From CAZDSS01 sp964508185 (GTDB lineage: Bacteria; Pseudomonadota; Alphaproteobacteria; Sphingomonadales; Govanellaceae), in assembly GCA_964508185.1 (NCBI GenBank), contig CAZDSS010000040.1:1-22034 (forward strand): a stretch of 22,034 nt of DNA, in the 5' to 3' direction. Made by a program: the position numbers and the translations under genes. Shown here piece after piece: positions 7,341 through 14,041 of this stretch. The stretch's first letter is position 1. Each line of letters starts with the position of its first letter. Below the pieces are notes generated by a model. It was not told where the DNA came from and did no database searches. It saw only the letters and a program-made list of their open reading frames with translations.

Positions 7341-7442
7341 TCAAATCACAAAGTTCATGGGGGAAATGCGACGGCAGCTACACATGAGCGCCGTGGCCCG
7401 TTTCCCGGGGAGCGGATATGACGTCTGAAACTCGTTCTTCAT
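7341..7442 (-). CDS. Putative 33-aa leader peptide of the sulfate import operon
   Basis: A short minus-strand frame with ATG at 7442 and TGA at 7341, preceded by AAGGA 8 nt upstream, which is a good ribosome site. The peptide begins MKNEFQTSYPLPGK and its second half reads LMCSCRRISPMNF, so two Cys codons, two Met codons and two Arg codons are clustered before the stop. It sits ahead of the unknown protein and sbp, and its stop overlaps a possible TTG start of the next gene. The position and Cys codons fit a leader whose translation reports cysteine supply, but this is inference; it could also be a small functional protein. Confidence 0.5.
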   Translation of the reverse strand: MKNEFQTSYPLPGKRATALMCSCRRISPMNFVI

Positions 7443-7443
7443 G

Positions 7444-7480
7444 GTGGTGTTCCTTTGCAGAAAACCACGATCACTCGTGG
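7444..7480 (-). promoter_or_regulatory. Alternative hairpins at the 5' side of the leader ORF
   Basis: Read on the minus strand, CCACGA / TCGTGG (7465-7480, 4-nt loop) forms a hairpin followed by TTTT, resembling a small terminator. Its second arm can instead pair with ACCAC (7444-7448) just before the leader start codon, which would occlude the AAGGA ribosome site. Mutually exclusive stems here would suit conditional control of the sulfate operon. The stems are short (5-6 bp). Confidence 0.35.
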
Positions 7481-7627
7481 CGCTTTAGCATTTGGTGATG
7501 CGGTGCAAGCTGTCGATCAAATCCCCGCAGTCCCGAGGGACATTCGCAGACATAACAGAGGCCGGGGGAGAATACAAATAAATACTTCAAAGGAAGGTAT
7601 AAAATCATAAATAACACATTTCGTGTG

Positions 7628-7633
7628 TATAAT
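7628..7633 (+). promoter_or_regulatory. Possible -10 element for the RNase D gene
   Basis: Exact TATAAT in the AT-rich island, 110 nt upstream of the RNase D start. No recognisable -35 lies 16-18 bp upstream, so in an AT-rich patch this may be chance. Confidence 0.3.
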
Positions 7634-7743
7634 TATTCGCTTGGCCTGATCGGCACATATGTCTTAGATCTTCCGGCGAGGCGCGCTGCGGGCCGTGAGG
7701 GTCACGCAGGCGGCCGGATCCCGGGATCCATGGAGGACGAGAC

Positions 7744-8370
7744 ATGACCATTCACCTGCACAAGGGCGATCTGCCTGACGGGCTCGATTTCCGGGGGGTG
7801 GAGGCGGTTGCGGTGGATACCGAAACCATGGGCCTGGTGCCGCGGCGCGACCGGCTGTGCCTGGTGCAGCTTTCGGCGGGCGACGGGGTGTGTCACCTGG
7901 TGCAGATCATGCCCGAGCAGGTGGGCCGCGACAGCGCGCCGAACCTGCGCCGCCTGATGGAGGATCCTGCGATAGTCAAGATCTTCCACTATGCGCGCTT
8001 CGACGTGGCGGTGCTGAAATACAATCTCGGTATCGCGGTCAATCCCATCTATTGCACCAAGATCGCATCCAAGCTCACCCGCACCTATACGGACCGCCAC
8101 GGCCTCAAGGACCTGTGCCGGGAGCTTCTGGACGTGGATCTCTCCAAGCAGCAGCAATCCTCCGACTGGGGCGCGCCGGAACTCACCGAGGCGCAGCTTG
8201 CCTATGCAGCGAGCGACGTTCTGCATCTCCATCGCCTGCGCGCCGAGCTCGACCGCAGGCTGGCCCGCATGGGCCGCGCGCATCTGGCGGCCGCGGCCTT
8301 CGCTTTCCTGCCGGCGCGGGCGGAGCTTGATCTCCTCGGCTGGGAGGAAGAGGACATCTTCGCCCACTGA
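7744..8370 (+). CDS. rnd: RNase D-like 3'-5' exonuclease, single-domain form
   Basis: 208 aa, consisting of a DEDDy exonuclease domain alone. Catalytic residues are visible: Asp25 and Glu27 (VDTETMGL), Asp87 (HYARFDVAVL), and Tyr154/Asp158 (YAASDVLHL). These coordinate two metal ions for removing nucleotides from RNA 3' ends, as in tRNA maturation. E. coli RNase D is about 375 aa and carries HRDC domains; these are absent here, which is normal for the short alphaproteobacterial form. Start ATG follows GGAGGACGAGAC, a strong ribosome site. It precedes lptC by about 150 bp, with an inverted repeat between that could end its transcript. Confidence 0.9.
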   Translation: MTIHLHKGDLPDGLDFRGVEAVAVDTETMGLVPRRDRLCLVQLSAGDGVCHLVQIMPEQVGRDSAPNLRRLMEDPAIVKIFHYARFDVAVLKYNLGIAVNPIYCTKIASKLTRTYTDRHGLKDLCRELLDVDLSKQQQSSDWGAPELTEAQLAYAASDVLHLHRLRAELDRRLARMGRAHLAAAAFAFLPARAELDLLGWEEEDIFAH

Positions 8371-8405
8371 GCGGCCGCTCCCGCCGCGCGCGCCATTCTG
8401 CCGCG

Positions 8406-8431
8406 AAAGATCAATCAGCCGGTTGATCTTT
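8406..8431 (+). terminator. Inverted repeat after RNase D gene: weak terminator or operator
   Basis: AAAGATCAA and TTGATCTTT form a perfect 9-bp stem around an 8-nt loop, ending in TTTT. It follows the RNase D stop by 35 bp. The stem is AT-rich, so it is weak as a terminator. It also lies about 40-65 bp upstream of the -24/-12 promoter of lptC and may be a protein-binding site instead. Confidence 0.4.
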
Positions 8432-8468
8432 TGATAAAACTTCCAGACTATCGTGGCTGAGTCAGGGT

Positions 8469-8484
8469 CGGCATGACTCTTGCT
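8469..8484 (+). promoter_or_regulatory. Predicted sigma-54 (-24/-12) promoter of the lptC-lptA-lptB-rpoN genes
   Basis: CGGCAT-GACTC-TTGCT matches the sigma-54 consensus TGGCAC-N5-TTGCW. The invariant GG (8470-8471) and GC (8482-8483) are exactly 10 bp apart, as required. Transcription would begin near 8495, about 30 nt before the lptC start at 8525. Since rpoN is the fourth gene downstream, this would be a sigma-54 feedback promoter. No enhancer-binding-protein site was identified with certainty. Confidence 0.6.
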
Positions 8485-8524
8485 TAGATTGACGTTTTGC
8501 CCGAAGCGCGAGGTTGATGGTCCC

Positions 8525-9253
8525 ATGGCCGATCTGACGCAGGATCGAAGAAGACGCGGCAGCGACGGCGACCGCCTGTCCCGCTTCTTCGCCGCCCGCC
8601 CGCGACTCGCGGGGCGCGTCGGCCATGGCGGGCGGATCCTTCGCCTCGTGGTGCCGGCGGGGGTCGGCCTGCTGCTCCTCCTGGTGGTGGCCTGGCCCAT
8701 GATCAACCGGGAAAGCAGCAGCATCACCCTGACCTACAGCGAGCTTCGCACCGGGGGCGAGCAGATCCGCATGGAAAACGCCCGCTATACGGGGACCGAC
8801 CTGCGCGACCGCCCGTTCGCGGTGAGCGCGAAGCTTGCGGTCCAGGAAGGGGTGAATGCGGACCGCGTGCTGCTGACCGGCGTCCATGCGGAGATGGAGG
8901 CGGGCGAGGATGACCTGCTGACGGTGACCGCGGGCGAGGGGGTGTTCCAGCGAAGCTCCGACAGCCTGGTGCTGGATGGCGGGATCAATCTGACGTCCGA
9001 GAGCGGCTACATGCTGTCGGTGGAGCAGGCGGAAGTGAATCTCGGCACCGGAATCGCCGAGGGCCGCTCGCCGGTATCGGGTGCGGCGCCGTTCGGGCAT
9101 TTTTCCGCCGACGGCTTCACGCTGCAGGCGCGGGAGCGGATCCTGAGCCTCGAAGGCCGGGTGCGGGTGCGGCTCGAGCCCGCGGGCATGAAGGTGGCGC
9201 CCGCCGCCAGCAGGAGCGAAGGCGCGGCCGCGGGCGAAGGGAACAAGGGTTGA
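8525..9253 (+). CDS. lptC: LPS export system protein LptC
   Basis: 242 aa. Arginine-rich cytosolic N-terminus (about 1-35), one membrane helix (about 38-60, LRLVVPAGVGLLLLLVVAWPMI), then a periplasmic beta-jellyroll domain (ENARYTGTDLRDRPFAVSA..., VTAGEGVFQRSSDSLVLDGGINLTSESGY). LptC is anchored at the inner membrane and hands lipopolysaccharide from the LptBFG transporter to LptA. The family is poorly conserved in sequence; the call rests on this architecture and on the adjacent lptA and lptB. ATG at 8525 is chosen; an in-frame TTG at 8480 would fall inside the sigma-54 -12 element and is unlikely. The stop overlaps or nearly abuts the lptA start. Confidence 0.88.
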   Translation: MADLTQDRRRRGSDGDRLSRFFAARPRLAGRVGHGGRILRLVVPAGVGLLLLLVVAWPMINRESSSITLTYSELRTGGEQIRMENARYTGTDLRDRPFAVSAKLAVQEGVNADRVLLTGVHAEMEAGEDDLLTVTAGEGVFQRSSDSLVLDGGINLTSESGYMLSVEQAEVNLGTGIAEGRSPVSGAAPFGHFSADGFTLQARERILSLEGRVRVRLEPAGMKVAPAASRSEGAAAGEGNKG

Positions 9254-9282
9254 CGGATACAGGGATCAGGAAAGGACGACGG

Positions 9283-9885
9283 GTGTTGAAAGCGGTGACA
9301 CAAGCCGGTTGCGGCCTGGCCGCCATCATGTGGCTGGCGGCGGCCAATGTTGCGGGCGCGCAGGAATCGGTATCGGCCCTCAAGGAGCACGACACCCGGA
9401 GCCCCATCGACATTTCGGCGGACCGGCTCGAAGTGCGGTCCAAGGACGATCTCGCGGTGTTCGAAGGCCGGGTCGAGGCGGTGCAGAAGGATCTGACGCT
9501 CAAGGCCGACCGCATCACCGTCTATTACGACAAGACGGCGGGCGGCGCGGGTGCGCCCGGCTCGGCCGAGTCGCCGCCCATCTCGCGCATCGACGCGGCG
9601 GGGAAGGTGACCCTCATCTCGCCGTCGGAGACGGTGGCCGCCAACTGGGGCGTCTACGACATGATCGAGCGCATCGTCACCCTGGGCGGCGCGGTGGTGC
9701 TCAACCGCGGCGACGTGGTGGTGCGGGGCGACCGCCTGCAGGTCAATCTCGATACGGGGGTCACGCGGCTCGAGACCGTCGCCATGGGCGCGGGCGGCGG
9801 AGAGGAGAAGGGCCGCGTGCGCGGCCGCTTCGTCCCCAGCGACAAGAAGTCCGGCGACGATCCCAGGACCGAGCCCGGCTCGTGA
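9283..9885 (+). CDS. lptA: Periplasmic LPS transport protein LptA
   Basis: 200 aa. Signal peptide at about 1-26 ending NVAGA|QE, then an OstA-type beta-jellyroll: SPIDISADRLEVRSKDDLAVFEGRVEAVQKDLTLKADRITVYYD, with later strands GAVVLNRGDVVVRGDRLQVNLDTG. It forms the periplasmic bridge carrying lipopolysaccharide from LptC to LptD. The C-terminus is charged and low-complexity. GTG at 9283 is preferred because AAAGGA lies 7 nt upstream; an alternative TTG at 9250 overlaps the lptC stop (TTGA) and would add 11 residues (including RKGRR) to the signal-peptide n-region. Co-transcribed with lptC and lptB. Confidence 0.9.
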   Translation: MLKAVTQAGCGLAAIMWLAAANVAGAQESVSALKEHDTRSPIDISADRLEVRSKDDLAVFEGRVEAVQKDLTLKADRITVYYDKTAGGAGAPGSAESPPISRIDAAGKVTLISPSETVAANWGVYDMIERIVTLGGAVVLNRGDVVVRGDRLQVNLDTGVTRLETVAMGAGGGEEKGRVRGRFVPSDKKSGDDPRTEPGS

Positions 9886-9926
9886 CCAGCATTTCGCACA
9901 CCAATTCTTAAGGCGTCGAAGATTTA

Positions 9927-10724
9927 ATGAACGACAGGACCATGAACGAGCCGGAGCGCCGGCCGGACCAGATGCCGAAAACGGCCCAGGCCAGCGGTCA
10001 GGCGACGGGGCTTGAGGCGCGCAACATCGGCAAGCGCTACCGCAAGCGGCCGGTGTTGCGCGGCATCAACCTGACGGTGCGCCGGGGCGAGGTGGTGGGC
10101 CTTCTCGGCCCCAACGGGGCGGGCAAGACCACCTGCTTCTACACGATCGTGGGGCTGGTGGCGCCCGATCAGGGGCAGATCCTGCTCGACGGGCAGGACA
10201 TCACCACGACGCCCATGTACCGGCGCTCGCAGCTCGGGATCGGCTATCTGCCGCAGGAAGCATCCATCTTCCGCGGACTGACCGTTGAAGGGAACATCAT
10301 GGCCGTGCTGGAGGCGGTGGAGAAGGACAGGGAAACGCGGGAGATCATGCTGGATGATCTTCTGAACGAGTTTTCCGTGTCGCATCTCCGGCGCACGCCG
10401 GCGCTCGCCCTGTCCGGCGGCGAGCGGCGGCGGGTGGAGATCGCCCGGGCGCTGGCCGCGCGGCCGAGCATCATCCTGCTCGACGAGCCCTTCGCCGGGA
10501 TCGACCCCATCGCCATCAACGACATTCGCGAGCTCGTGAGCCATCTGAAGGATCGCGGCATCGGCGTGCTCATCACCGACCACAACGTGCGCGAGACGCT
10601 GGACATCATCGACCGCGCCTTCATCATCCATGACGGGCAGGTGCTGATGGAAGGCAGCCCCAGCGAGATCGTGGCCAACGAGGACGTGCGCCGGGTCTAT
10701 CTCGGCGAACGGTTCAGCTGGTAG
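9927..10724 (+). CDS. lptB: LPS export ABC transporter ATP-binding protein LptB
   Basis: 265 aa cytosolic ATPase. Walker A at about 62-70 (GPNGAGKTT), Q-loop LPQEASIFRGLTVEGN, signature LSGGERRR, Walker B IILLDEPFAGIDP, and the switch His in LITDHNV. The LptB-typical FAGIDPIAI segment distinguishes it from amino-acid ABC ATPases. It powers extraction of lipopolysaccharide from the inner membrane with LptFG, whose genes are not in the window. It is longer than E. coli LptB (241 aa) because of about 25 extra, polar N-terminal residues; a second ATG at 9942 exists. It lies 41 bp after lptA and 8 bp before rpoN. Confidence 0.96.
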   Translation: MNDRTMNEPERRPDQMPKTAQASGQATGLEARNIGKRYRKRPVLRGINLTVRRGEVVGLLGPNGAGKTTCFYTIVGLVAPDQGQILLDGQDITTTPMYRRSQLGIGYLPQEASIFRGLTVEGNIMAVLEAVEKDRETREIMLDDLLNEFSVSHLRRTPALALSGGERRRVEIARALAARPSIILLDEPFAGIDPIAINDIRELVSHLKDRGIGVLITDHNVRETLDIIDRAFIIHDGQVLMEGSPSEIVANEDVRRVYLGERFSW

Positions 10725-10732
10725 GTAACGTC

Positions 10733-12244
10733 ATGGCGCTGTCACCGCGACTGGAGCTGAAGCATACCCAGACCCTGGTGATGACGCCCCAGCTGCAGCA
10801 GGCGATCAAGCTGCTGCAGTACACGAACCTCGAGCTCGGCGATTTCGTCGCCCAGGAGGTGGAGAAGAACCCGCTGCTGGAGCTCGCCGACCCCGCGGCC
10901 GAGCGGAACGACCCCGTGGACGGGCCCGACGAGCCGGTCATCGACCTCCCGGACGGCGCGACCGCCGCCGACATCCTCCTCAAGGAGCCGGTGGGCGCCG
11001 TGGGGGATGCGCTGGATGCGAGCTTCGACAACGTCTTCGAGCCCGAAAGCCCGAGCGACGGGGCCATGGGGGACGCCGGCCTCAGCCTCAACGGCATGAC
11101 GCTGGGCAGCGGCGGCTTTGATGACGCTGGCGGCGATTTCGAGCAGAATCTGACGAGCGCGCCGTCCCTCAAGGATCATCTGGAGTCGCAGTTGCCCGAT
11201 CTGCGCCTCGGCCCCGCCGATCAGATGATCGCCCATTTCCTCATCGACATGGTGGACGACGCCGGGTACCTCCGCGACGATCTGTCGCTGGTGACCGAGA
11301 AACTCGGCTGCGAGATCGCCGACGTCGAGCGGGTGCTCGCCCTGTGCCAGGGCATGGACCCGTCGGGGGTGTTCGCCCGCGACCTCAAGGAATGCCTTGC
11401 CATTCAGCTGCGCGAGAAGGACCGGCTGGACCCCGCCATGCAGGCGCTTCTCGACAATCTCGACATGCTGGCGCGGCGCGATCTCGTGAGCCTGCGCCGG
11501 GTCTGCGGCGTGGATGGCGAGGATCTCGCCGAGATGATCATGGAGATCCAGGCGCTCGACCCCAAGCCGGGCCTCGCCTTCGGGGCGGAGGAGGCGCAGC
11601 CGATCCTGCCCGACGTCTTCGTGCGCCGCGGGCCCAAGGGGCAGTGGATCGTGGAGCTCAATACGGAGACCCTGCCCAAGGTCCTGATGAATACCCGCTA
11701 TCACGCGGAAATCGCCGGCCGCGCCCGGAGTCGCGAGGAAAAGGCCTTCGTCTCCGAATGCTTCCATTCGGCCAACTGGCTCATCAAGGCGCTGGACCAG
11801 AGGGCGAAGACCATCCTGAAGGTCGCGACCGAGATCGTGCGGCATCAGGAGAACTTCTTCCTCGAGGGGGTGCGGCATCTCAGGCCGCTCAACCTTCGCA
11901 CCATCGCTGACGCCATCGACATGCATGAAAGCACGGTGAGCCGGGTCACCACCAACAAGTATCTCGCCTGCGAGCGGGGGATCTTCGAGCTCAAGTATTT
12001 CTTCACCTCCGCCATCAATGCCGCGGGCGACGGGGAGGCCCATTCGGCGGAAGCGGTGAAGCACCGCATCAAGGAGCTGATCGACGCCGAAGACCCCGAA
12101 AACATCCTGTCCGACGACCGCATCGTGGAGATCCTGCGGGAGCAGGGAGTGGACATCGCGCGGCGCACGGTCGCCAAATATCGCGAGGCATTGAAGATCC
12201 CGTCCTCCATCCAGCGCCGCCGCCTGAAGGCCCCCGTGCTGTGA
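10733..12244 (+). CDS. rpoN: RNA polymerase sigma-54 factor RpoN
   Basis: 503 aa. Region I (1-45) is Gln- and Leu-rich (QTLVMTPQLQQAIKLLQYTNLEL) and contacts enhancer-binding proteins. An acidic region II (about 55-130) follows, then the core-binding domain (about 140-330), a helix-turn-helix near 385-405 (IADAIDMHESTVSRVTTNKY) and the RpoN box at 476-485 (ARRTVAKYRE), which reads the -24 element. All parts needed for function are present. It starts 8 bp after lptB in the classical alphaproteobacterial order, with hpf and ptsN downstream. A sigma-54-type promoter lies upstream of lptC, suggesting autoregulation. Confidence 0.97.
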   Translation: MALSPRLELKHTQTLVMTPQLQQAIKLLQYTNLELGDFVAQEVEKNPLLELADPAAERNDPVDGPDEPVIDLPDGATAADILLKEPVGAVGDALDASFDNVFEPESPSDGAMGDAGLSLNGMTLGSGGFDDAGGDFEQNLTSAPSLKDHLESQLPDLRLGPADQMIAHFLIDMVDDAGYLRDDLSLVTEKLGCEIADVERVLALCQGMDPSGVFARDLKECLAIQLREKDRLDPAMQALLDNLDMLARRDLVSLRRVCGVDGEDLAEMIMEIQALDPKPGLAFGAEEAQPILPDVFVRRGPKGQWIVELNTETLPKVLMNTRYHAEIAGRARSREEKAFVSECFHSANWLIKALDQRAKTILKVATEIVRHQENFFLEGVRHLRPLNLRTIADAIDMHESTVSRVTTNKYLACERGIFELKYFFTSAINAAGDGEAHSAEAVKHRIKELIDAEDPENILSDDRIVEILREQGVDIARRTVAKYREALKIPSSIQRRRLKAPVL

Positions 12245-12368
12245 TCCGAAGGCGCGTCCGGGCGCCGCAACTTTCCAAGGCCCCCGGCATTCAAGCTTCA
12301 GGACCACCGTTACCAGATTACGTGAAAAATGGCTGAAATCCGCAGTCTTCACGAGGCTGCCCCTGCCT

Positions 12369-12392
12369 GCCGGACAGGTCGCCCGGCTTTTT
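12369..12392 (+). terminator. Possible terminator after rpoN
   Basis: GCCGG (12369-12373) and CCGGC (12383-12387) form a 5-bp GC stem with a 9-nt loop, followed by TTTTT (12388-12392). The stem is short and about 125 bp from the rpoN stop, so the call is tentative. Confidence 0.4.
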
Positions 12393-12424
12393 CCGGCTCG
12401 CTTCCCGCGCCGGGTATGGTATGG

Positions 12425-12454
12425 TTGACATACCGAGCCGCGCCAAACTATCGT
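12425..12454 (+). promoter_or_regulatory. Sigma-70-type promoter for hpf-ptsN
   Basis: TTGACA (12425-12430), 18-bp spacer, TATCGT (12449-12454). The -35 is an exact consensus. An inverted repeat GGTATG-N10-CATACC (12413-12434) overlaps the -35 and may be an operator. Confidence 0.55.
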
Positions 12455-12534
12455 CCGCGCCCTGATCGGGGAGCGCATAACAAGGGGGCCGCGCGGCGAC
12501 AGTGGATTTCGTGCAATAGGGATCCATATCCATC

Positions 12535-13134
12535 ATGAAGATAGTGGTTACCGGAAAGCAGATCGACGTCGGCGAGGCCCTCAGGACTCACATCAGCGAT
12601 CGCCTCAATGCCGGCCTGAGCAAGTATTTCGACGATGAGAAGCTCGGTGTCACTGTGACCGTCACCCGCGAGGGCGCCATGTTCCGTGCGGACTGCACGC
12701 TGCATGCGGGTCACGACGTCTATCTCCAGAGTCGCGGCGAAGCGGCGGATGTCTATCTCGCCTTCGATGCCGCCGCCGACCGCATGGAAAAAAGGCTGCG
12801 CCGCTTCAAGCGCAGACTGCGTGATCACCACAAGGCCCGCGTCAATAGCGAGACAGAGGCTTGGCGAGCCGCTTCCTATGTGCTAGCTCCTCATCCGGAG
12901 GATGACGAAAGCGAAGAGGGAGAAGTCAACGGCTGGCAGCCCATGATCGTGGCCGAGACCACCATGGACATTCCCGAACTGACCGTCGGCGAAGCTGTCA
13001 TGCGCCTGGATCTCGCGGATTTGCCCGCGATGATGTTTCGCAACCGCATGAATGGTCATTTTAATGTTGTATTTCGTCGGGACGACGGGAATATCGGCTG
13101 GATCGACCCCGCGAACCGACAGACAGGATCATAG
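12535..13134 (+). CDS. hpf: Ribosome hibernation promoting factor, long form
   Basis: 199 aa. The N-terminal S30AE domain (about 1-105: MKIVVTGKQIDVGEALRTHISDRL..., FRADCTLHAG, ADVYLAFDAAADRMEKRLRRFKRRL) binds the 30S decoding site. An acidic linker (PEDDESEEGE) leads to a C-terminal dimerisation domain (about 140-192: MDIPELTVGEAVMRLDLADLPAMMFRNRMNGHFNVVFRRDDGNIGWI). The two-domain form dimerises ribosomes into inactive 100S particles in starvation. It lies between rpoN and ptsN as usual and 6 bp before ptsN, so those two are co-transcribed. In Gram-negative nomenclature the gene is also called raiA or yhbH. Confidence 0.95.
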   Translation: MKIVVTGKQIDVGEALRTHISDRLNAGLSKYFDDEKLGVTVTVTREGAMFRADCTLHAGHDVYLQSRGEAADVYLAFDAAADRMEKRLRRFKRRLRDHHKARVNSETEAWRAASYVLAPHPEDDESEEGEVNGWQPMIVAETTMDIPELTVGEAVMRLDLADLPAMMFRNRMNGHFNVVFRRDDGNIGWIDPANRQTGS

Positions 13135-13140
13135 CGAGCT

Positions 13141-13605
13141 ATGGAAATTGCCGACTTGGTGAGCCTGGATACCGTGGTTCCCAACCTCAAGGTATCCAGC
13201 AAGAAACAAGCATTGTTTGAGTTGTCCGAAGTGGCGGCGCGGGTGATCGGCGAGTCCGAGCGCGTCATCTTCGACGTGCTGCTGGAGCGCGAGCGGCTCG
13301 GCACCACGGGCGTCGGCCAGGGGGTGGCGATTCCCCACGGGAAGCTGCCCAACATCGACCGCCTTTACGGCGTCTTCGCCCGCCTTGCGACGCCCATCGA
13401 CTTCGATTCCATCGACGAGCAGCCGGTGGACCTCATCTTCCTGCTGATCGCGCCGGAAGCGGCCGGGGCCGATCATCTGAAGGCGCTGGCGAAAATCTCG
13501 CGGCTTCTGCGCAACAAGCAGGTCTGCGACAAGATCCGCGGCTCGGACAGCGCCGACGCGATCTACGCCCTGCTCACCGAGCCGGCGGCGTCCCACGCGG
13601 CCTGA
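13141..13605 (+). CDS. ptsN: Nitrogen phosphotransferase system EIIA component PtsN
   Basis: 154 aa cytosolic EIIA-Ntr. The phosphorylated histidine is His66 in GVAIPHGKLPN; flanking segments LLERERLGTTGVGQG and LIFLLIAPEAAGADHLKALAKISRLLRN are typical of the family. It receives phosphate from PtsP-NPr and regulates potassium transport, nitrogen and stress responses rather than sugar uptake. It closes the hpf-ptsN unit. It converges on a DUF1150 gene across a hairpin-rich gap. Confidence 0.96.
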   Translation: MEIADLVSLDTVVPNLKVSSKKQALFELSEVAARVIGESERVIFDVLLERERLGTTGVGQGVAIPHGKLPNIDRLYGVFARLATPIDFDSIDEQPVDLIFLLIAPEAAGADHLKALAKISRLLRNKQVCDKIRGSDSADAIYALLTEPAASHAA

Positions 13606-13810
13606 CGGCATATTTCCGGGAAAAGATAATGAGATAGCCCTTGAAAAGGGGTTCCGGAGGCGATTTCGCGGGAGGGAGGAAATCGCCTCTCATGTCCCGC
13701 CCGTATGTTGGGGCGAGGCGGGACGAAAGCCTGGACATCCGGCCTTGCGCCGGACCGTCGCCCCCGCGCGATCCCCGGGGGGAGGGGAGCCGGGCCACCC
13801 GGCGGCGGCC
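13606..13810. repeat. Four consecutive perfect hairpins between ptsN and the DUF1150 gene
   Basis: Within 205 bp: 13657-13689 (11-bp stem GAGGCGATTTC / GAAATCGCCTC, 11-nt loop); 13694-13724 (8-bp stem GTCCCGCC / GGCGGGAC); 13738-13754 (6-bp stem TCCGGC / GCCGGA); 13789-13803 (6-bp stem GCCGGG / CCCGGC, 3-nt loop). A CCCCGGGG palindrome lies near 13773. None is followed by a T-run on either strand. The genes are convergent, so the stems may block transcription in both directions, or be a mosaic repeat element or structured RNA. Confidence 0.55.
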
Positions 13811-14032
13811 CTAATGCAGGCGGGCGGGGCGCATGTTGTTCATGATCGCCGCCGTCAAGGCCTCTTCCCAGCTTTCGAGGACCGCCAGTTCCTGACCCGC
13901 GGCAGAGTGGATCGCGAACACCGGGACCCCGGCTTCGCTCGCGACGGGCTTGATGTAGACCACATCATGCTCCCCCAGATGAGCGAACATTTCGGGCGTC
14001 ATGTGCCGCAGTTGTTCATGCAAGCTGTTCAT
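13811..14032 (-). CDS. DUF1150 family protein
   Basis: 73 aa, soluble, single domain. Recognisable family features: MTPEMFAHLGEHDVVYIKPV near the N-terminus, then VFAIHSAAGQELAVLESWEEAL and a C-terminus MNNMRPARLH. DUF1150 proteins are small alphaproteobacterial proteins of unknown function, often encoded next to a small heat-shock protein (Hsp20). No Hsp20 gene is adjacent here. ATG at 14032 is chosen because AGGAG lies 8 nt upstream; an upstream in-frame GTG at 14041 overlaps that site and would leave it useless. Confidence 0.85.
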   Translation of the reverse strand: MNSLHEQLRHMTPEMFAHLGEHDVVYIKPVASEAGVPVFAIHSAAGQELAVLESWEEALTAAIMNNMRPARLH

Positions 14033-14041
14033 TTCACACAC

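Larger units (their letters stand above)
7443..7743. other. Divergent intergenic region between the sulfate operon and RNase D, with an AT-rich island
   Basis: About 300 bp with no convincing further gene. Bases 7571-7640 are strikingly AT-rich for this genome and include a short ACACA / TGTGT hairpin near 7614-7628. Both the minus-strand sulfate operon and the plus-strand RNase D gene must have promoters here. A consensus -10 hexamer TATAAT is at 7628-7633 on the plus strand but lacks a good -35; the minus-strand promoter could not be resolved. Confidence 0.5.
12245..12534 (+). other. rpoN-hpf intergenic region
   Basis: 290 bp without a gene. Contents: a possible terminator at 12369-12392, a sigma-70-like promoter at 12425-12454, and an untranslated leader of about 75 nt before hpf. 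The size of the gap and these signals suggest hpf-ptsN is a transcription unit separate from rpoN, with some read-through possible. Confidence 0.5.

Noticed and set aside
6028..7428. 466-codon plus-strand open frame opposite sbp and the leader ORF
   Set aside because: Antisense to sbp with its signal peptide and family motifs; no own domain.
7471..7608. 45-aa minus-strand frame with three Cys codons upstream of the leader ORF
   Set aside because: No ribosome site and it starts in the AT-rich island that probably contains the promoter; likely chance.
8480..8524. TTG start 15 codons upstream of lptC ATG
   Set aside because: Lies inside the predicted -12 promoter element, and the downstream ATG gives a normal LptC N-terminus.
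12245..12265. GGCGC/GCGCC stem just after rpoN
   Set aside because: Only five pairs and no T-run, so not called a terminator.
10742..12478. 578-codon minus-strand open frame opposite rpoN
   Set aside because: Antisense shadow of a clearly intact rpoN; no recognisable motif.
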